The position numbers and the translations under genes were made by a program. Of a stretch of DNA of 8,039 nucleotides, positions 1-6,200 are shown piece by piece. The notes beneath the pieces are model-generated. The model saw only the letters and a list, made by a program, of their open reading frames with translations, did no database searches and had not been told where the DNA came from. The DNA comes from Bacteroidales bacterium (GTDB taxonomy: Bacteria > Bacteroidota > Bacteroidia > Bacteroidales > WCHB1-69). The stretch spans positions 1-8,039 of the forward strand of contig JALNYF010000074.1 of NCBI GenBank assembly GCA_023229985.1. The letters run 5' to 3'. Position 1 is the first letter of the stretch. Each line of letters begins with the position of its first letter.

Positions 1-2
1 CG

Positions 3-287
3 GCGTTGAAATATAACTATTTGACTGGAAAGTTTTTAAGGTATGTCTATGCATCGAATCCAATTTATAACGCTTATGTATTGATGCAGATTAAGTGGAA
101 AAATTCAGGAAATTATTCCATTATTATTGATGTTATAGAAATGTCATGTCCGGATAATATTTGTGAAAATATTACTACTTATTCTTATAGGAGTTGTGTG
201 ATCGGCGGACGTAATGGAGTTCGTACTTCAACCGTGATTACCAGTGATACTCTTACTTCTACCCAACATATTGCAAATGAAAAGGTT
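3..287 (+). other. N-terminal stretch of the fragment, no recognised domain
   Basis: Residues 1-95 of the fragment. This part is more Ile/Tyr/Lys-rich than the rest and contains a segment with three cysteines (SCPDNICENI and SYRSCVIGG, about residues 49-69), followed by a Ser/Thr-rich stretch (TSTVITSDTLTSTQH). It lacks the VNP linkers and the W/YTVT strand pattern of the later modules. It could be the end of a larger module whose beginning is outside the window. Frame 3 is the only open forward frame here, so it is taken as coding, but the class of domain is unknown to me. Confidence 0.5.
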
Positions 288-3200
288 GACACCATCTGCT
301 ATGACGCACTTCCCCATGGTGTTGGAGATGTAACTTTTGAGGAAATCGACTTTACCAACACAACTGACGAGGGCTATACTTATGCTACCAAAGAAGTACA
401 ATACGGAATATTCGATGCTTGCTTTGAACGAATTGATAGCATTGCAGACCAGAAAATATATAGAAGTCCTGAATTGACGATCAGTGTCAATGGAACCGAA
501 AATGTAACTTCAATCTGTAGTAATACAGAAGCCGGTTATGTGAAGGTTAATTTCCAAGGCGGAAAAGCTCCTTATAATATTATTGTATATGATGTAAACA
601 ATAGTAATGAAGTTTACCGGACTTTCACCTCTGAAACTGCGAATGACAACTTTAAAGTGAGTGGACTTGCCGCCGGTACTTATTATATTGAAGTGAAAGA
701 TTTACTCGAATGCACCAAGAGCACGGGAAATATTGTCATCACTAACTTAACTGTGGATAATGTCTATGAGGTAACTCTGAATGCCTCAGAGATTCTTTGC
801 AATGGTGATGCAACAGATATAACTCCTACAATTATTAAGACAAGCGGAACTCCAGATACTGAACCGCTTTACTATTTATGGAGTAATGAAGCAACAACAG
901 CTACTTTGACCGGAGTTCCTGCCGACAGTTATGCGCTTACCGTTACCGACGAGGTGGGATGTATTGCCAATGCTTCGATAACCGTGACGGAACCCGATGA
1001 AATTGTTACTTCAGCTACAGTAGATATTTGTGGTAATGAATTCCCGTATACTTATACGGATGCTTATGTTACAAATAAAGTGCTTGATAGTCAAGGAACA
1101 CACACCTTTTCTTATACGACAGGAGGTGGTTGTGAGGCTACACACAATGTAACCGTAACCGAAATACAGGCTCCAATCGTTACTTTGTCGCCTCTGTCGC
1201 CTATTTGTATAGGAGAAACTTTGACTTTGTCAGTTAATTATACAGGAGCACCCGCAAGTATGAAAGCTACTTGGTTGCCTGATCAATACAACTTCCCTGT
1301 TTTTTCAGCGAGCCCTTATACTTATACCTTTACTCCGACTGAAACAGACACTTATACCATTACAGAATTTTTAGCTGAAAATGGGTGTTATGCGACTTTA
1401 AATGATCCGGAATACGTAGTTTCTCAATCCGGTACCGTAAATTTGTTACCTGTATTGACTTTGGGAGAAAGCGACAACGTAATATTATGTAATCAAGGTA
1501 CTTTAAATAAAACATTCACTCCGCAGGAAAATATAACATACGCTTGGTCCGCACCTGAAGATAACGGAATCTTGTCTTCTTATAGTGGAACCGGCGATAT
1601 TGCAAATGTTACGGTTCTGAACAACGGTGATGCCGATGCCACTGTTATCATTTCAGTCATCCCGACCAACATTGTTACCAATTGTAGCGGCGAGGCAACC
1701 ACATTTACCGTGACCGTTAAACCTACCGCGACCATGGATACTCAGTCAGATGTTGCTTTTTGTTCCGGACAAACTGCTGAACGTAATTTTACCGGTGCTA
1801 ACGGGGTTTCCTACCAATGGACAGCTTATATTCCTGAGGGATGTACGATGGCAGGTGTTACTTCCGAAGCTCAATATACCGGAAATATTTCTGCTGTTGT
1901 GACCAACACAACTGCCGTTGCCAAAGATATTGAAGTTGGAGTAATTCCTTATTTTGAAAATGGAGAAAATGATTGCTACGGCGAAACCCAACTATTTGCC
2001 ATTACCGTTAATCCGATGCCGAGCATTGCAAACCAAGCGCCGGAAGCTATTTGCAGCGGCGAAGAATTATCACTTACTTCATTTGAAGGTACTAACATTA
2101 TCCCCGACGGAACCACTTATACTTGGACAGTTCAAGACGATAACGCTAATTTGAATGAAACTGCCAATGAAACTGCCTCCGCTAATTTCGCAACCGGTAT
2201 TTTGATTAACTCGACCAATTCTCAACAGAGTGTAACCTATACCGTAACCGCAAAAGCCGGAGATTGTAGTAGCACTCCTTTCGATGTTGAGGTGAAGGTT
2301 AATCCGACTCCAAGCATTGCCAATACCTCTACTTCATGTAATAGTGGAGCATCATTCAGTGTTACACCTGTAAACGGTAGTGACATCGTTCCTGACGGCA
2401 CGACCTATTCTTGGGTAATTACAACCGATAACGAAAATATTACGGTAGAAAATCCGGCCATTACCAACGGAACGACCATCAGTCAAACATTAACGAATAC
2501 TTCCAATATTGCACAGGAGATCGTTTATACGGTTACTCCGACTTCCGCAGAAGGATGCGAGGGCAATACGTTTACCGTTACTGTAACCATTGCTCCGAAA
2601 CCATTTGTAGAAGCCCAAACGGTTACAATTTGCGAAAATACCTCTATTTCAATGTCGCGCGACGCAAGTGAAAATGTACAAGCCTTAAGCAACAACTCCC
2701 AAAATAATATTATTCCTGATGGTACCCAATATATATGGGTAGTATCTGAGAATACAAATGGCGTTGATGGAACTACTGAAAGCAGTGAATATGTTGATAA
2801 TTTTACTACGGGAACGCTGACTCATAACTCGTCAGAACAACAAACCGTTGTTTATAGTGTTACCCCGAAAGCCAACGGTGTTGAGGGCGATCCGTTTACT
2901 GTTACCGTGACTGTTAATCCGAATTTGGAAGATAATATCACAGCAAATTCGCAAACCGTTTGTAGCGGTACAGCTTATACGACGGTATTAGGCAATGTTC
3001 CCGCAAGCAATATGACTTGCACTTGGACGGTTACAGATGAAAATAATAAAGTAACCGGCGACGCACCTTCTGAAGGAACGCCAACCAGTGTTGCTTTACA
3101 AACTTTAGCCAATACTGAAACAAATATCAACACGGTAACCTACCACATTACAGCCATCTATACGAATGGCGTTGCTTGTTCTGTGAATAGAGATTTTGTC

Positions 3201-6200
3201 GTTACCGTTAATCCTAATTTAAATACTATTACTGCCAATGAACCGAGCATCTGCGACAACGCTTCTGCTACGGCAACTTTGACAAATGCGCCGGCCGAAA
3301 ATATGTCTTATGAATGGACGGTTACCGATGCAGCGGGCATTACCGGCGATGTGGCTTCTACTGAAGCGCAAAATTCTGTAGAGGTCGGACCTTTGGATAA
3401 TACAACTACGGGTGATATTGATGTAAATTACAGCGTTACACCTATTTATACTTATAATGTAGATAATACTTGTCGCGGAACAGCATTCCCGTTTGTAGTG
3501 AATGTAAATCCGACCATTACTGCCAACACGATGGCTCCTCAGACTTTATGTAATGAAGGAAACACTACGGAGGTAGTCTTTGGAACCAATGCTTCCGGAG
3601 AAGGAACAATTACCTACGAATGGACGAATAGTGCAGCAGAAATTGGCTCAGAGACAGCCGATAATTCCAATAGTATTGCTTCTTTTACTGCCATAAATAA
3701 TACGGCAGAAGCCATCATCAAAACTATTACTGTTACACCTTCGTACAATGGATGCCCCGGAACTGCGAAGGATCTTGTATTTACCGTTAATCCAGAACCG
3801 CAAATTGGAGGAAAAGAAGATGCAATTTGTAGTGGTCAGGGTTACGACTTTGCGGCAGCAGCCGGTGATGTAATTCCTGTTAACACACAATATAAATGGA
3901 CGGTTGCTGAACCCGATGAAGCCAATTTTATTACCGGCGAAAGTGGCAATGATACTTGGACTTCGTCTTTCTCAACCGGTACATTAATCAATACCACGAA
4001 CGAAACGAAGACCGTTACTTACACGGTAACATCGAAAGCCGGAACTTGTACAGGCGTAGACTTTACGGTTACCATTACTGTGAATCCCACCCCGAGCATT
4101 CCGACTGTTGCTCCTTCTATTTGTAGTGGCACGTCATTTAGCGTTACCCCTGCAGACATTGACAATGCCATTGTTCCTGTTGGAACTACTTATAGCTGGA
4201 TAGTTGGAAGTAATGATAATATTACGGGTCAATCGGCCAGTTCATCAGAATCCGGATCAATTGGTCAGGCTTTGTATCAGACAACCAATACGTTGCAATC
4301 GATTACATATACGGTAACCGCAACCGCAGGAGAATGTATCTCTACTTTCCCGATTAATGTTACGGTTAAACCTATTCCGGTAATTGCAACTCCACAAAAT
4401 CCGCCTGCCATTTGCAGTGGCAGTCCGCTGACGATTACTTCTAACGGCTTTACCGGAAACAATACCATTCCGGATAATACAACTTATACATGGACTGTAA
4501 CCCCCAATGATAATGTTGAGGGTGAAATTTCCCATGATGTGGCAGCTGTATCATTTAATATCACTGATTTGACGAATACAACATACTCAGAGCAATCCGT
4601 TGTGTATGCTGTTACTCCGGATTATGCGGGTTGTCAGGGTAGCGTATTTACAATCAACGTTATGGTAAATCCGAAAATAACGGGTATTACTGCCACTCCG
4701 CAGATTATTTGCAACAATTCAATTTTTGGAACGGTTGAGTTATCTGAAATACCGGCTTCGAATATGCAATATACCTGGACAGTTGATGATGTTGCAGGTG
4801 TTACCGGTACCGGATTTTCTAATCAAACTGCTCCGGTAGCTGATATTGCTTTAACAGGCAAGATTTTAACAAATAATAATTTGGTTCCTACTGATGTTAC
4901 TTATCAGATTACTCCCTATTATGGAGCTAACTGCGCCGGTACAGAGACTTTCCCGTTAGTAGTAACGGTGAATCCGACTGCTACGATGTCCCAACCGAAC
5001 AGTTTTGTTGTTTGCACGGGTGCAACCGTAACGGAAGCTTTTGCAAGCGATTATAGCGGACAAGGTTTTGAATATTCTTGGGAAGCAACAGGTACAAATG
5101 ATGATGTAACCCTAACCCCGAGCAGTAACACGGGCCATTTCAGTGCCGTAGTTGGAAATGCTACAACAGAACCGCATGATATTACCATCACGGTGACTCC
5201 GCAATATAACAATGAAAATTCGATATGTTCGGGGGTAGCAGAGACGTTTACGATTACCGTTATTCCTGACCCGCAAATTAGTACCCAACCCTCTGGCGAT
5301 GTTATTTGCGAAGGGGGTACACATACAATGAACATAACTGCCAATGTTGGCGGTGGCTTTGTATTGAGTTATCAATGGCAAAAACGCAGTGGCGCAGATA
5401 CTTGGAATGATATAGCCGACGCAACTTCAACATCCTATACAGCCGAAGGTTTGGCGGTAGGTGACCATTATTATAGATGTGTAGTAAGTTCGACGGGTAG
5501 CGATTGTAATACTGTGAATAGTGATGAGGTGACGGTGACGGTGGTTGAGAACCCGACTGTAACTGTTGATGTAGAGGGTGGTATTATTTGTAATGTGGGA
5601 AGTGCCACAATGACGGCAACCATAACCGGCGGTGCAGCCAGTAATTATAATTATCAATGGCAATACAGCACTTCTTTGAACGGAGAATATATTAATGTTG
5701 GTGATCTTCCGATTACCGGTATCACTTATAGTGGCAATACCCCTGAAGCTCTTACTGTGACAGCATCAGATGCAGCGGTAGCAGGAACTTATTATTTTAG
5801 AGTAAATATTGATTGCGGCAGCAACTTGGATTGTGATGGAATCAGCGAACCTGTTGCCATAGAGGTGGCAGAATTACCTACAATTGCTGTTTCTGAGGCT
5901 CCTGTTGGTGATATCTGTCCTAACATTGGAACTGCGGTTGTCGTTGTCAATTTAACAGGTAAAGCACCATATAGCATTACTCCTATTTCTTCCGACCTAT
6001 CCTACGCTTCCCCGATTAATTATAGCGAAAATCCTTACACTGCAACCCTTACATACACAATTCCTACCGATTGTGGAGTTGTATATAATATTAGTTTAAG
6101 TGTAACAGATGCCAATAATTGTGTGGCTGCTATACCGGCAGAAATAAGTATAAGTGTAAATGATGAGGTATTACCCTCTATCACTGGCACATTACCTGAG

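Larger units (their letters stand above)
1449..5267 (+). repeat. Tandem array of 13 PKD-like modules
   Basis: Residues 483-1755. Thirteen consecutive modules are separated by the recurring linker V(N/K/I/A)P, as in VTVNP. Lengths in residues are 92, 97, 97, 97, 108, 98, 99, 94, 98, 95, 100, 101 and 97. The consensus is 'xICSG..... (IPDGTTYTWTV) ... N.T....VTYTVTP.. G.C.G..FTVTVNP', with two cysteines per module in most copies. I recognise this as the PKD-like family abundant in Bacteroidetes surface proteins. Copies are well diverged at the DNA level, so this array is older than the 3' array. By sequence pattern the modules fall into subtypes A (IPDGTTYTWTV), B (PASNMxYTWTV) and C (no such loop, with an FSAVV-like strand), ordered C C A A A B B C A A A B C. 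Confidence 0.85.

Noticed and set aside
84..86. First in-frame ATG as the possible start of the giant gene
   Set aside because: The frame is open upstream to base 3, and the following residues (MQIKWKNSGNYS) are not a signal peptide, which an exported protein would need.
1449..5267. Several separate genes in a row
   Set aside because: No stop codon or ribosome binding site separates the modules; they are joined by short in-frame VNP-type linkers.
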